A stretch of DNA of 64,000 nt from Bradyrhizobium sp. 138 (GCF_023074075.1 NZ_JADPKT010000086.1:55126-119125), one strand, 5' to 3'. Counted from the stretch's first letter, positions 53,987 through 63,501 are shown. Translations and numbers: made by a program. Notes: generated by a model from the sequence alone, not told the origin.

Positions 53987-54385
53987 ATGACCGCACGGAT
54001 CGAACGACCGCTCTCGCCACACATGCAAGTGTACCGCTGGACCCTGACGATGGCCATGTCCATCGTCCATCGCGCCACCGGTATCGCCCTCTATGTCGGA
54101 ACCCTGCTGCTGGTCTGGTGGCTGGTTGCCGCGGCCTCCGGCCCGGCCGCCTATGCCCACGTCCAGGCCTTCTCGGGGAGCATCATCGGCCGGCTGATCG
54201 TGTTCGGCTACACCTGGGCCTTGATGCACCATATGCTCAGCGGCATCCGGCATTTCGTCTGGGACCTCGGCTACGGCTTCAAGGCCAATGAGCGGGAAGC
54301 CCTGACCTGGGGCGCGCTGATCGGCGGCATCGCGTTGACGGTGCTGGTCTGGATCATCGCCTATGCAATCGGAGGCGGACGATGA
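53987..54385 (+). CDS. sdhC: Succinate dehydrogenase cytochrome b556 subunit
   Basis: This membrane anchor of complex II binds haem b with SdhD. The 132-residue protein has three helices and the family opening RPLSPHMQVYRWTLTMAMSIVHRATG, part of the quinone site. WALMHHMLSGIRHFVWD holds the haem-ligand histidine. It starts the sdhCDAB operon and overlaps sdhD by four bases (ATGA). Confidence 0.96.
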   Translation: MTARIERPLSPHMQVYRWTLTMAMSIVHRATGIALYVGTLLLVWWLVAAASGPAAYAHVQAFSGSIIGRLIVFGYTWALMHHMLSGIRHFVWDLGYGFKANEREALTWGALIGGIALTVLVWIIAYAIGGGR

Positions 54386-54786
54386 GCGGAAGCGATACGC
54401 CCAAGCGCAGCATGCGCACTCCGCTCGGCCGCGTCCGCAATCTCGGCGCCGCGCATTCCGGCACGTCCGATTTCTGGCGCCAGCGCATCACCGGCGTTGC
54501 CATGACGCTGCTGATGATCCCGGGGCTGGTGATCATCATGATGCTGCTCGGTCGCAACCAGGTCTACGCTGCGCAGACCCTGAGCTCCATTCCCGTCGCG
54601 GTGATTCTGCTGCTCTTCATTCTCGCCAGCGCCTGGCACATGAAGATCGGCATGCAGGTCGTGATCGAGGACTACGTCCATAACGAGAAGCTGAAGCTCA
54701 CCGCGATCATGCTCAACAACTTCTTCTCGTTCGCCGTGGCGCTCGCCTCGACCTACGCGATCTTGAAACTGTCATCCGGAGTGTAA
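54382..54786 (+). CDS. sdhD: Succinate dehydrogenase hydrophobic anchor subunit
   Basis: The second membrane anchor of complex II has 134 residues and three helices. GRVRNLGAAHSGTSDFWRQR is the family N-terminal motif. The second helix carries the histidine of AWHMKIGMQVVIEDYVHNE. It lies between sdhC and sdhA with a 4-base overlap and a 3-base gap, so all three are translated together. Confidence 0.94.
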   Translation: MSGSDTPKRSMRTPLGRVRNLGAAHSGTSDFWRQRITGVAMTLLMIPGLVIIMMLLGRNQVYAAQTLSSIPVAVILLLFILASAWHMKIGMQVVIEDYVHNEKLKLTAIMLNNFFSFAVALASTYAILKLSSGV

Positions 54787-54789
54787 CCC

Positions 54790-56625
54790 ATGGCCACCAC
54801 AACGAATGGCTCGGGCAACGGCGCTCCCGCCACCAACGGCAAAGCCTATCCGATCGAAGACCATACCTATGACGTCGTCGTGGTCGGCGCCGGCGGCGCC
54901 GGCCTGCGCGCCGTGGTCGGCTGCAGCGAGGCGGGCCTGCGCACCGCCTGCATCACCAAGGTGTTTCCGACCCGCTCGCACACGGTCGCAGCGCAGGGCG
55001 GCATCTCGGCTTCGCTCGGCAACATGCACAAGGACGACTGGCGCTGGCACATGTACGACACCGTGAAGGGGTCGGACTGGCTCGGCGACCAGGACGCGAT
55101 CGAATATATGGTGCGCAACGCGCCCGAGGCGGTCTACGAGCTCGAGCATTGGGGCGTGCCGTTCTCGCGCACCGAGGACGGCAAGATCTATCAGCGTCCG
55201 TTCGGCGGCATGACCATGGACTACGGCAAGGGCCAGGCGCAGCGCACCTGCGCCGCCGCCGACCGCACCGGTCACGCCATGCTGCACACGATGTATGGCC
55301 AGTCGCTGCGCCACGCGGCCGAGTTCTTCATCGAGTTCTTCGCCATCGACCTGATCATGGACGACCAGGGCACTTGCCGCGGCGTCATCGCGCTCAAGCT
55401 CGATGACGGCACGCTGCACCGCTTCCGCGCCCAGACCGTGATCCTGGCGACCGGCGGCTACGGCCGCGCCTACGCCTCCTGCACCTCGGCGCACACCTGC
55501 ACCGGCGACGGTGGCGGCATGGTGCTGCGCGCCGGCCTGCCGATGCAGGACATGGAGTTCGTCCAGTTCCACCCGACCGGCATCTACGGCTCGGGCTGTC
55601 TCGTCACCGAAGGCGCGCGCGGCGAAGGCGGCTATCTCGTCAATTCCGAGGGCGAGCGCTTCATGGAGCGCTATGCGCCGTCGGCCAAGGACCTCGCCTC
55701 GCGCGACGTCGTCTCGCGCGCGATGACCATCGAAATCCGCGAGGGACGCGGCGTCGGCAAGAAGAAGGACCACATCTTCCTGCACCTCGACCATCTCGAC
55801 CCGGCCGTGCTGGCCGAGCGGCTGCCGGGCATCTCCGAATCCGCAAAGATCTTCGCCAATGTCGACGTGACGCGCGAGCCGATTCCGATCGTGCCGACCG
55901 TGCACTACAACATGGGCGGCATCCCCACGAATTATCACGGCGAAGTCCTGACCAAGAAGGACGGCGACGACAACGCGGTGATTCCCGGCCTGATGGCGAT
56001 CGGCGAAGCCGCCTGCGTCTCCGTGCACGGCGCCAACCGCCTCGGCTCCAACTCGCTGATCGACCTCGTCGTGTTCGGCCGCGCCGCGGCGCTCCGCCTC
56101 GCCGAGAAGCTCACCCCCAACGCCAAGCAGCCCGAACTGCCGGCGAACTCGGCCGAGCTCGCGCTCGGCCGGCTCGACCATTACCGCTACGCCTCCGGCG
56201 GCACGCCGACCGCAAAACTGCGCGAGGGCATGCAGCACGTGATGCAGAGCAATTGCGCGGTGTTCCGCACCGGCGAGGTCCTGAGCGAAGGCCAGAACCT
56301 GATCGCGAAGGTCCACAGCGGCATCACCGACATCGCCGTGTCCGACCGCTCGCTGGTGTGGAATTCGGACCTCGTCGAGACGCTCGAATTCGACAATCTG
56401 ATCTCGCAGGCGGTGGTGACGATGAATTCCGCCGCCAACCGCACCGAGAGCCGCGGCGCCCATGCCCGCGAGGACTTCTCCGAGCGCGACGACAAGAATT
56501 GGATGAAGCACACGCTGGCCTGGCTGGACGATACCGGCAAGGTCAGGATCGAGTATCGCCCGGTTCACGACTACACCATGACCAACGACGTGCAGTACAT
56601 CCCGCCGAAGGCGCGCGTGTACTGA
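54790..56625 (+). CDS. sdhA: Succinate dehydrogenase flavoprotein subunit
   Basis: This is the catalytic subunit of complex II with covalently bound FAD. The 611-residue protein has VVVVGAGGAGLRA (dinucleotide fold), PTRSHTVAAQGG with the FAD-linking His, and VQFHPTGIYGSG (active site). TVHYNMGGIPTNYHG follows. The Arg/Asn-rich C-terminal RTESRGAHAREDF is also typical. A CGGAG ribosome binding site lies in the sdhD end. Confidence 0.98.
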   Translation: MATTTNGSGNGAPATNGKAYPIEDHTYDVVVVGAGGAGLRAVVGCSEAGLRTACITKVFPTRSHTVAAQGGISASLGNMHKDDWRWHMYDTVKGSDWLGDQDAIEYMVRNAPEAVYELEHWGVPFSRTEDGKIYQRPFGGMTMDYGKGQAQRTCAAADRTGHAMLHTMYGQSLRHAAEFFIEFFAIDLIMDDQGTCRGVIALKLDDGTLHRFRAQTVILATGGYGRAYASCTSAHTCTGDGGGMVLRAGLPMQDMEFVQFHPTGIYGSGCLVTEGARGEGGYLVNSEGERFMERYAPSAKDLASRDVVSRAMTIEIREGRGVGKKKDHIFLHLDHLDPAVLAERLPGISESAKIFANVDVTREPIPIVPTVHYNMGGIPTNYHGEVLTKKDGDDNAVIPGLMAIGEAACVSVHGANRLGSNSLIDLVVFGRAAALRLAEKLTPNAKQPELPANSAELALGRLDHYRYASGGTPTAKLREGMQHVMQSNCAVFRTGEVLSEGQNLIAKVHSGITDIAVSDRSLVWNSDLVETLEFDNLISQAVVTMNSAANRTESRGAHAREDFSERDDKNWMKHTLAWLDDTGKVRIEYRPVHDYTMTNDVQYIPPKARVY

Positions 56626-56649
56626 GCGAACAGCGAAGGCCCTATCGAA

Positions 56650-57432
56650 ATGGTTGAATTCGCACTTCCGAAGAACTCCAAGATTTCAGGCGGCAAGACC
56701 TGGCCGAAGCCCGCGGGCGCGACAGAGGTTCGCGAATTCCGGGTCTATCGCTGGAATCCGGACGACGGCAAGAATCCGAGCGTCGACACCTATTACGTCG
56801 ACACCAATGATTGCGGTCCGATGGTGCTGGACGGCCTGATCTGGATCAAGAACCACATCGACCCGTCGCTGACCTTCCGCCGCTCCTGCCGCGAAGGCGT
56901 CTGCGGCTCCTGCGCCATGAACATCGACGGCCAGAACACGCTGGCCTGCACCCGCTCGATGCATGACGTCAAGGACGGCGCGGTGAAGATCAACCCGCTG
57001 CCGCACCAGCCGGTGGTGAAGGATCTCGTCCCCGATCTGACCAATTTCTACGCGCAATACGCCTCGATCGAGCCGTGGCTGAAGACGACTTCGCCGACGC
57101 CGCAGAAGGAATGGCGCCAGAGCCACGAGGACCGCGAGAAGCTCGACGGCCTCTACGAGTGCATCCTCTGCGCCTGCTGCTCGACCTCGTGCCCGAGCTA
57201 TTGGTGGAACAGCGAACGCTACCTCGGCCCCGCCGCCCTGCTCCAGGCCAACCGCTGGGTGTCCGATTCGCGGGATGAAGCGACCGGCGAGCGGCTCGAC
57301 GATCTCGAGGATCCGTTCCGGCTCTACCGCTGCCACACCATCATGAACTGCGCCAAGGCCTGCCCGAAGGGCCTGAACCCCGCGGAAGCCATCGCCGAGC
57401 TCAAGCTCAAGATGGTCGAACGGCAGATCTGA
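56650..57432 (+). CDS. sdhB: Succinate dehydrogenase iron-sulfur subunit
   Basis: This electron-transfer subunit carries three clusters. The 260-residue protein has the [2Fe-2S] segment SCREGVCGSCAMNIDG plus a following C in TLACTR, and the C-rich motifs CILCACCSTSCPSYW and CHTIMNCAKACPKGLNP for the [4Fe-4S] and [3Fe-4S] clusters. It is the last gene of the operon, 24 bases after sdhA. Confidence 0.98.
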   Translation: MVEFALPKNSKISGGKTWPKPAGATEVREFRVYRWNPDDGKNPSVDTYYVDTNDCGPMVLDGLIWIKNHIDPSLTFRRSCREGVCGSCAMNIDGQNTLACTRSMHDVKDGAVKINPLPHQPVVKDLVPDLTNFYAQYASIEPWLKTTSPTPQKEWRQSHEDREKLDGLYECILCACCSTSCPSYWWNSERYLGPAALLQANRWVSDSRDEATGERLDDLEDPFRLYRCHTIMNCAKACPKGLNPAEAIAELKLKMVERQI

Positions 57433-57434
57433 GA

Positions 57435-57473
57435 CGAAGCCATGCTTCGCGTCCCGGCCAGACCGGCCGGGAC
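57435..57473 (+). terminator. Probable terminator after sdhB
   Basis: Two adjacent hairpins follow the sdhB stop: CGAAGC-CAT-GCTTCG and GTCCCGGCC-AGACC-GGCCGGGAC. There is no long T-run, so termination strength is uncertain. Confidence 0.55.
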
Positions 57474-57490
57474 ATTCTGAGATCGTCGTC

Positions 57491-57524
57491 AATTCGAGTA
57501 GAATTTTCCAATTCGGGTAGAATT
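57491..57524. promoter_or_regulatory. Tandem AATTC-N5-GAATT dyads
   Basis: Two almost identical 15-base dyads, AATTCGAGTAGAATT and AATTCGGGTAGAATT, are spaced 19 bases apart. They stand out as AT-rich in GC-rich DNA. They end 114 bases upstream of the histidine kinase start and could be paired operator sites. The regulator is unknown. Confidence 0.4.
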
Positions 57525-57638
57525 CGGCCCGGCCCGCGGTGCGCGCAAGTTTCCAGCTCGCAACCACCGGTTCCGGCATAAGCTGCTTCCTTCCCCGCGC
57601 GCGATTCAGTTAAGCTCCCGTCAGGGACCGGAGCGACT

Positions 57639-59792
57639 GTGCAGAGGGCGCAACGCAATTCGCTGAGACTGTTGCAGTGGATGATGGCGGCATCCCTGGC
57701 GCTGCCGGTCGCTCTATTCGCCATCGCCGCAACGATCTCCTACACATCGACCCGCGACATCGCCGACCGGGAGATCGAGCGCACGCTCGACGTCGTGCAT
57801 GAGCACGCGCTCAAGGTGTTCGAGACCATCGATCGCAGCCTTGCCGAGCTCAACGAGGTGGTTCGCGGCCTTCCCGACGACACCATCCGCGCACGTGAGC
57901 CGGCGCTGCACCGCCGCCTGAAGCGGCTGGCCGATTCGCTGCCGCAGCTGAAATCGGCCTGGATCTTCGACGCGGACGGAAAAGCGCTGGTCAACAGCCT
58001 CGCCTCGCCGCCGCCGGCGCTGGGCTTTGCAGACCGCGATTACTTCTATTCCCATATCGACCAGGGCATCGGCACGTTCATCGGCACGGCCCTGACGCCC
58101 CGCCCGCCCTATCAGGGCGCCCGCTTTTTCGGGGTGAGCCGCCGCCGCGACTCCGACGACGGCAGTTTCATCGGGGTGATCCAGGCCTCGGTCCTCCCCG
58201 AATATTTCGACAGTTTCTATGCGCGCATCGGCTCGGATGCCGGCAGTTTCTTCGCGATGGGACGCACCGACGGCGTGCTGCTTGCGCATTTCCCGCGGCT
58301 CGACCGCGACCTTCGGCTCGATCCGACCGGACCGGTCGGCCGGGAAATCGCGGCGCGCCCCGAGCACGGCCTCATCACCGTCGCCTGGCCGTCGGACGGG
58401 ATCGAGCGGCGCATCGGCTATCGGCGTGTCGCCGAATACCCGATCTATGTCAGCGCCGGGCTCGAGACCTCGGCAATCCGCGCGCGCTGGCTCGCCACCA
58501 TCGGCCAGCATCTGGTTTTCGGCATTCCCGCCACCGCACTTCTGTTTCTGTTGCTGGCGCTGGCATTGCGGCGCACCCAGCACCTTCAGGCCGAAGCCGC
58601 AAAGCGGCGCGAGGCCGAGGAGGCCCTCAAGCACAGCCAGCGTCTGGAGGCGCTCGGACAGCTCACCGGCGGGGTCGCGCACGATTTCAACAATTTGCTG
58701 ACGGTGATCCGCGCCTCGGTCGACCTGTTGAACCGGCCGCAACTGACGGAGGAGCGGCGCCAGCGCTACATCACCGCCATTGCGGACGCCGTGGCCCGCG
58801 CCGCCAAGCTGACCTCGCAGCTGCTCGCCTTTGCGCGGCGTCAGACCCTGAAGCCGGAGGTGTTCGACGTCGGCGAACGGATGCAGGCGCTGCACGACAT
58901 GCTTGCGCCCCTGCTGGGGCCGGCCATCGAGATCGTCATGCGCCTGCCCACGGAGCCCTGCCTCGTCCGTGCCGATGCCGGCCAGTTCGAGACGGCGTTG
59001 ATCAACATGGCCACCAACGCCCGCGATGCCATGCAGGGCAAAGGCAGGATCACCATCAAGGTCGAGACCGCGACGATCGTTCCGGACACGCTGACCGGCG
59101 CCCCGGACGGCCCGATCTCGGGACACCATGGCTTCGTCAGCGTGACCGTCAGCGACACCGGCATCGGCATTCCCGCCGCCCGGCTCGGACGCATCTTCGA
59201 GCCGTTCTACACCACCAAGCAGGTCCGCCACGGCACCGGCCTCGGCCTGTCCCAGGTGTTCGGCTTCGCCCGGCAATCCGGCGGCGAGGTGACGGTGACG
59301 AGCGAAGTCGGGCACGGCAGCACTTTCTCGCTCTATCTGCCGCGCGTGGCGCCAGACCTGCTGCCGCAGCGGCAGGCGCCCAACACGGCGCCGGCGGTGA
59401 CCGGCAGCGGCATGTCGGTGCTGGTGGTCGAGGACAATATCGAGCTTGCCAATTTCGCCGCCGATGGTCTCACCGAGCTCGGCTACAGCATCACGCTGGT
59501 CGACAATGCCACGGACGCGCTCGCCGAGCTCGTCGTGGACGCTGATCGCTTCGACGTCGTGTTCTCGGACGTCGTCATGCCAGGGATGACCGGGCTCGAT
59601 CTGGCGCAAGCCATCTGCGATCGCGGCATCGGCGTGCCGATCGTGCTGACCACGGGCTACAGCCAGGCGCTGTCACAGGATGGCGTGACCGGCTTCGATC
59701 TCGTCCAGAAGCCCTATTCGATCGAGGAATTGTCGCGCGTTCTGCATCGGGCGGCCCGTATCAGGCGCGTCCGGGACGGCGCCGCCGAGTGA
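57639..59792 (+). CDS. Hybrid sensor histidine kinase / response regulator
   Basis: This 717-residue membrane kinase has an N-terminal helix (about 13-35), a periplasmic Cache-like sensor (about 36-285, with YFYSHIDQGIGTFIGTAL) and a second helix (about 286-310). The cytoplasmic part has an H-box GQLTGGVAHDFNNLLTVIR (His at about 348), N box MATNARDAM, G1 DTGIGIP and G2 GTGLGLS. A C-terminal receiver domain has its phospho-acceptor Asp at about 644 (VVFSDVVMPGM). No separate regulator gene is adjacent, so downstream output is unknown. Cache domains of this kind often sense organic acids, which fits its place after sdh, but that is inference. Confidence 0.92.
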   Translation: MQRAQRNSLRLLQWMMAASLALPVALFAIAATISYTSTRDIADREIERTLDVVHEHALKVFETIDRSLAELNEVVRGLPDDTIRAREPALHRRLKRLADSLPQLKSAWIFDADGKALVNSLASPPPALGFADRDYFYSHIDQGIGTFIGTALTPRPPYQGARFFGVSRRRDSDDGSFIGVIQASVLPEYFDSFYARIGSDAGSFFAMGRTDGVLLAHFPRLDRDLRLDPTGPVGREIAARPEHGLITVAWPSDGIERRIGYRRVAEYPIYVSAGLETSAIRARWLATIGQHLVFGIPATALLFLLLALALRRTQHLQAEAAKRREAEEALKHSQRLEALGQLTGGVAHDFNNLLTVIRASVDLLNRPQLTEERRQRYITAIADAVARAAKLTSQLLAFARRQTLKPEVFDVGERMQALHDMLAPLLGPAIEIVMRLPTEPCLVRADAGQFETALINMATNARDAMQGKGRITIKVETATIVPDTLTGAPDGPISGHHGFVSVTVSDTGIGIPAARLGRIFEPFYTTKQVRHGTGLGLSQVFGFARQSGGEVTVTSEVGHGSTFSLYLPRVAPDLLPQRQAPNTAPAVTGSGMSVLVVEDNIELANFAADGLTELGYSITLVDNATDALAELVVDADRFDVVFSDVVMPGMTGLDLAQAICDRGIGVPIVLTTGYSQALSQDGVTGFDLVQKPYSIEELSRVLHRAARIRRVRDGAAE

Positions 59793-59845
59793 TCAGGCGA
59801 TCGGAACCGAAGGGAACCGTTTGATTTCCTTTGCGTTGTCCGCTC

Positions 59846-61804
59846 ATGCACAAGCGGGCCGCAAAGCGCGAACAGGTCAAGAAGCCGCCCATTGTCGAGA
59901 TCAAAGGCGAGAACGGCGATGCCGTGGCGGCGCCGCCTCCGGAGCTGCTCGAGCCCGATCCCGAACTGTCACCCGAGGAGGCCGAGCAGGTCCGCAAGGA
60001 CTATCTGCTGACACGCTTCTGGATCAGCGCCCGCGGCTTCTGGGGGCGCAAGGGCGACCGCCTCGCCTGGCCGCTCTCGATCGGCCTCGGCGTGTTGATC
60101 GTCATGACCGTCGGCTTCCAATACGGCATCAACGTCTGGAACCGCGCGATCTTCGACGCCATCGAGCAGCGCGATGCGACGAGTGTCTTCCATCTCAGTG
60201 CGGTGTTCTTCCCGCTCGCGGCAGGCAGCATCGTGCTCGGCGTCGCCCAAGTGTTCGCGCGCATGGGCATTCAGCGGCGCTGGCGCGCCTGGCTGACGGC
60301 GAGCGTGCTGACGCGCTGGCTCGCCAACGGCCGCTACTACCAGCTCAACCTCGTCGGCGGCGACCACGGAAATCCCGAATACCGCATCGCCGAGGACTTG
60401 CGCATCGCAACCGACGCGCCGGTCGATTTCCTCGCCGGCGTGACCTCGGCACTGTTGTCGGCCGTGACCTTCATCGTCGTGCTCTGGACCATCGGCGGCG
60501 CGCTCACGATCCCGCTCGGCGGATCCTCAATCACCATTCCCGGCTTCCTCGTGGTCGCCGCGATCCTCTATGCCGCAATTGCCTCGAGCTCGATTACGGT
60601 GATCGGCCGCCGCTTCGTGCAGGTCTCCGAGGGCAAGAACCAGGCCGAGGCCGATTTCCGTTACACGCTGACGCGCGTGCGCGAGAACGGCGAGAGCATC
60701 GCGCTGCTCGGCGGCGAGGACGAGGAGCGCGACGGCCTCGACCGCAATTTTACCCGCGTGCTGCGGCAATGGGCGCGATTGGCCGGCCAGCACATGCGCA
60801 CCACGCTGGTGTCGCAAGGATCGAGCCTCGTTGCTCCCGTCGTGCCGCTCCTGCTCTGCGCGCCAAAGTTTCTCGACGGCAGCATGACGCTGGGGCAGGT
60901 GATGCAGGCCGCCTCCGCCTTTACCATCGTGCAGAGCGCGTTCGGCTGGCTGGTCGACAATTATCCGCGGCTCGCCGACTGGAACGCCTGTGCGCGCCGC
61001 ATCGCCTCGCTGATGATGTCGCTCGACGCGCTCGAGCGTGCCGAGCAGGGCGACGGCCTCGGCCGCATCAAGCGCGGCGAGACGCGCAACGACGCGATGC
61101 TGGAGCTGAAAGATCTCTCCGTCACGCTCGACGATGGCACGGCGGTGGTCGGCGAGACCGAGGTGATGATCGAGCCGGGCGAACGGCTGCTCGTCGCCGG
61201 CGAATCCGGTACCGGCAAGAGCACGCTGGTGCGCGCCATCGCCGGGCTCTGGCCGTGGGGCGAGGGCGGCGTCAATTTCCATCCCGACCGGCGGCTGTTC
61301 ATGCTGCCGCAGCGGCCCTACGTGCCTTCCGGATCGCTCCGCCGCGCGGTCGCCTATCCCGGCGCCGCGGACGACTGGACCATCGAGGAGATCGGCCAGG
61401 CCCTGCACAAGGTCGGGCTCGATCATCTCAAGGAGAAGATCGAGGATGAGGGCCCGTGGGACCAGACGCTGTCCGGCGGCGAGAAGCAGCGCCTCGCTTT
61501 CGCGCGGCTCTTGCTCCACACCCCCGACATCGTCGTGCTCGATGAAGCGACCTCGGCGCTCGACGAGAAGAGCCAGGACAAGATGATGAAGATGGTCACC
61601 GACGAGCTGCCGAAGGCGACCATCATCAGCGTCGCGCATCGTGCGGAGCTCGAGGCCTTTCACAGCCGCAAGATCGTGCTGGAGCGCCGCAAGGGCGGCG
61701 CAAAACTCGTCAGCGACATCGACCTGATCCCACGCAAGGGCAAGCGCAAGCTGCTCGGGCGATTTCTGAGGCAGCGGAAGCCGGCGGCGAAGAAGGCGGC
61801 GTGA
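59846..61804 (+). CDS. ABC transporter ATP-binding/permease protein (SbmA/BacA-like, YddA type)
   Basis: This 652-residue fused permease and ATPase has a cytoplasmic N-terminal stretch (about 75 residues, acidic), about five or six helices of the ABC_membrane_2 type between about 80 and 380 (including LSIGLGVLIVMTVGFQYGIN), and an ATPase domain. The ATPase has Walker A GESGTGKST (about 451-459), the signature LSGGEKQRLAFARLLL and Walker B IVVLDEATSALDEKSQ. The same fold includes the peptide transporters BacA/SbmA, which affect symbiosis and envelope lipids in rhizobia, and peroxisomal very-long-chain fatty acid transporters. The substrate is unknown. The C-terminus is Lys-rich. Confidence 0.9.
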   Translation: MHKRAAKREQVKKPPIVEIKGENGDAVAAPPPELLEPDPELSPEEAEQVRKDYLLTRFWISARGFWGRKGDRLAWPLSIGLGVLIVMTVGFQYGINVWNRAIFDAIEQRDATSVFHLSAVFFPLAAGSIVLGVAQVFARMGIQRRWRAWLTASVLTRWLANGRYYQLNLVGGDHGNPEYRIAEDLRIATDAPVDFLAGVTSALLSAVTFIVVLWTIGGALTIPLGGSSITIPGFLVVAAILYAAIASSSITVIGRRFVQVSEGKNQAEADFRYTLTRVRENGESIALLGGEDEERDGLDRNFTRVLRQWARLAGQHMRTTLVSQGSSLVAPVVPLLLCAPKFLDGSMTLGQVMQAASAFTIVQSAFGWLVDNYPRLADWNACARRIASLMMSLDALERAEQGDGLGRIKRGETRNDAMLELKDLSVTLDDGTAVVGETEVMIEPGERLLVAGESGTGKSTLVRAIAGLWPWGEGGVNFHPDRRLFMLPQRPYVPSGSLRRAVAYPGAADDWTIEEIGQALHKVGLDHLKEKIEDEGPWDQTLSGGEKQRLAFARLLLHTPDIVVLDEATSALDEKSQDKMMKMVTDELPKATIISVAHRAELEAFHSRKIVLERRKGGAKLVSDIDLIPRKGKRKLLGRFLRQRKPAAKKAA

Positions 61805-61836
61805 GGCGTCGTAAGTTGCGAGCTCTCTCCCCTCGT

Positions 61837-61866
61837 CGTCCCGGGTTCGCTTCGCGCCTCGGGACG
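61837..61866. repeat. Short palindromic element
   Basis: CGTCCCG and CGGGACG flank GGTTCGCTTCGCGCCT. It resembles an end piece of repeat family A and lies just after the ABC transporter gene, where it may end transcription. Confidence 0.5.
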
Positions 61867-61940
61867 CCACTTGTGATACAACGTTGGAGTCCTCCGCAAA
61901 ACCGGCTATGCATGCGCCGCTTGCAACGAGGACCTGCTGC

Positions 61941-62765
61941 TTGACGACCGACAACACCCCTTCGTCCGCGCCGTTCGGCGCGTTTGCGCCCAATGCGGCA
62001 CAGGCTGCGGTGATCCGCCTTGCGACACGGTCGGGGCTGAAGCGCGGCGCATTCCGGCCCTGGATGTCGCGGCTGGTCAACCTGCTTCGCAGCGGCCCGC
62101 TCGACGTGCAATATCAGGGCGCCTCGTTCCGCCTCTATCACCAGGGCAGTGCGACCGAGCGCGGCGCGCTGTTCAATCCCGATTACAATCTCGACGAACT
62201 CGACTTCCTGCGGCAGCACACTGCCGCGGGTGGCGTGTTCGTCGACGTCGGCGCCAATGTCGGCACGTTTGCGCTGGTGATGGCGCAACAGGTCGGCACC
62301 ACAGGCAAGGTGGTCGCAATCGAGCCGCATCCGATGACGTTTGCCCGGCTCGCCTTCAATCAAGCCGCATCGAAAGCTGCGCAGGTGCGCCTGGTGCAGG
62401 CGGCAGCCGGCGACAGCGACGGCGAGCTGATGATCGAGAGCGGCGGGGGCAATCTCGGCGCCACCCACGTCGTCACCGGCACCGCCAGCGCTGATGCGAT
62501 CAAGGTGCCGTCACTTCGCTTGACGCGGATCCTCGACGAGGCCGGCGTCAGGCAAATCGATTCGCTCAAGATCGACGTTGAAGGCTTCGAGGACCGCGTG
62601 CTGATCGGCTTCTTCCGCGATGCGCCGCAATCGCTGTGGCCGCGCGCGGTCGTGATCGAGCACCTGTCACAAGACGAATGGCAGCAGGACTGTATCGCCG
62701 ATATGGTCACGCGTGGTTACGCGATCGTGCGCAAGACGCGCAGCAATACGTTCCTGTCACGCTGA
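61941..62765 (+). CDS. FkbM family methyltransferase
   Basis: This 274-residue SAM-dependent methyltransferase has motif I GVFVDVGANVGTFALVM, motif II-type VVAIEPHPMTF, and LKIDVEGFEDRV followed by a C-terminal IEHLSQDEW. FkbM enzymes methylate hydroxyl groups in polyketides, sugars or lipids. No biosynthetic cluster is near, so the substrate is open. The start is not certain: a TTG at 61941 has CGAGGA just upstream, while an ATG at 61908 gives a longer N-terminus. Confidence 0.83.
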   Translation: MTTDNTPSSAPFGAFAPNAAQAAVIRLATRSGLKRGAFRPWMSRLVNLLRSGPLDVQYQGASFRLYHQGSATERGALFNPDYNLDELDFLRQHTAAGGVFVDVGANVGTFALVMAQQVGTTGKVVAIEPHPMTFARLAFNQAASKAAQVRLVQAAAGDSDGELMIESGGGNLGATHVVTGTASADAIKVPSLRLTRILDEAGVRQIDSLKIDVEGFEDRVLIGFFRDAPQSLWPRAVVIEHLSQDEWQQDCIADMVTRGYAIVRKTRSNTFLSR

Positions 62766-62789
62766 CGAGAACGCACAACGGAGCTAGCG

Positions 62790-63176
62790 ATGATCGACCA
62801 TTTGGGTTTTTCCGTCTCCGACTATGAGCGCGCCAAGGCTTTCTACGCCAAGGCGCTGGCGCCGCTCGGCTACGGCCTGATCATGGAAGTCACGGCGGAG
62901 CAGACCGGTCACGCTGCGGCCGCGGGTTTCGGCGCCGACGGCAAGCCGGATCTCTGGTTCGGCGGCGAAGGCGCGATGAACAAGCCGGTGCACATCGCGA
63001 TCGCGGCCAGGGACCGCGCTACCGTGGATGCCTTCTACAAGGCGGCTATCGCGGCGGGCGGACGCGACAACGGCCCGCCCGGTGTCCGCCCGCATTATCA
63101 CGCGGACTATTATGGCGCCTTCGTGCTCGATCCCGACGGCCACAACATCGAGGCCGTCTGCCACACCCCGGAATAA
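62790..63176 (+). CDS. VOC family protein (glyoxalase/dioxygenase superfamily)
   Basis: This 128-residue protein has the paired beta-alpha-beta-beta-beta fold of the vicinal oxygen chelate family: MIDHLGFSVSDYERAKAFYA at the start and HIAIAARDRATVDAFYKAA in the middle. GAFVLDPDGHNIEAVCH follows at the end. Metal ligands His4 and the C-terminal Glu are in place. Its reaction is not known. Confidence 0.92.
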   Translation: MIDHLGFSVSDYERAKAFYAKALAPLGYGLIMEVTAEQTGHAAAAGFGADGKPDLWFGGEGAMNKPVHIAIAARDRATVDAFYKAAIAAGGRDNGPPGVRPHYHADYYGAFVLDPDGHNIEAVCHTPE

Positions 63177-63249
63177 GGCAGGCCCGGCGCGATGCGATGC
63201 GGAACATCGGCGCGGCATCATCGTTGTCTTTCTCCGGACAACTATCCCG

Positions 63250-63501
63250 ATGATGCCGATGCCGATCGAACCGCCCGAGATTCCTCCGTCGACGCCCGGC
63301 ACTCCCGTCGAGCCACCGCCCGGAATTCCGCCCGGCAATCCGCAGCCTGAGATCACCCCGCCGGTGCGCGAGCCCGGCTCGCCACCACGGCCCGACGAAT
63401 TACCGGGCCGCATCCCTGAAGAGATTCCACCTCGCGGGCCCAATGGACCGCGCACACCAAGTCCAGCGACGGATGCAAATTCGCCGCGGGATTGCGCATG
63501 A
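63250..63501 (+). CDS. Small Pro-rich hypothetical protein
   Basis: This protein of about 83 residues is made mainly of Pro, Glu and Gly (MPIEPPEIPPSTPGTPVEPP, then PPGIPPGNPQPEITPP). It has no signal peptide, membrane helix or domain I recognise. The reading frame is open, fits the high third-position GC of the region, and lies 73 bases after the VOC gene on the same strand. Low complexity makes this a moderate call. Confidence 0.6.
   Translation: MMPMPIEPPEIPPSTPGTPVEPPPGIPPGNPQPEITPPVREPGSPPRPDELPGRIPEEIPPRGPNGPRTPSPATDANSPRDCA

Noticed and set aside
54772..56568. Long open frame opposite sdhA
   Set aside because: Same cause: antisense of a conserved, GC-rich gene. No signal of its own.
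57714..59609. Long open frame opposite the hybrid histidine kinase
   Set aside because: Kinase motifs are clear on the plus strand. The antisense frame has only shadow composition.
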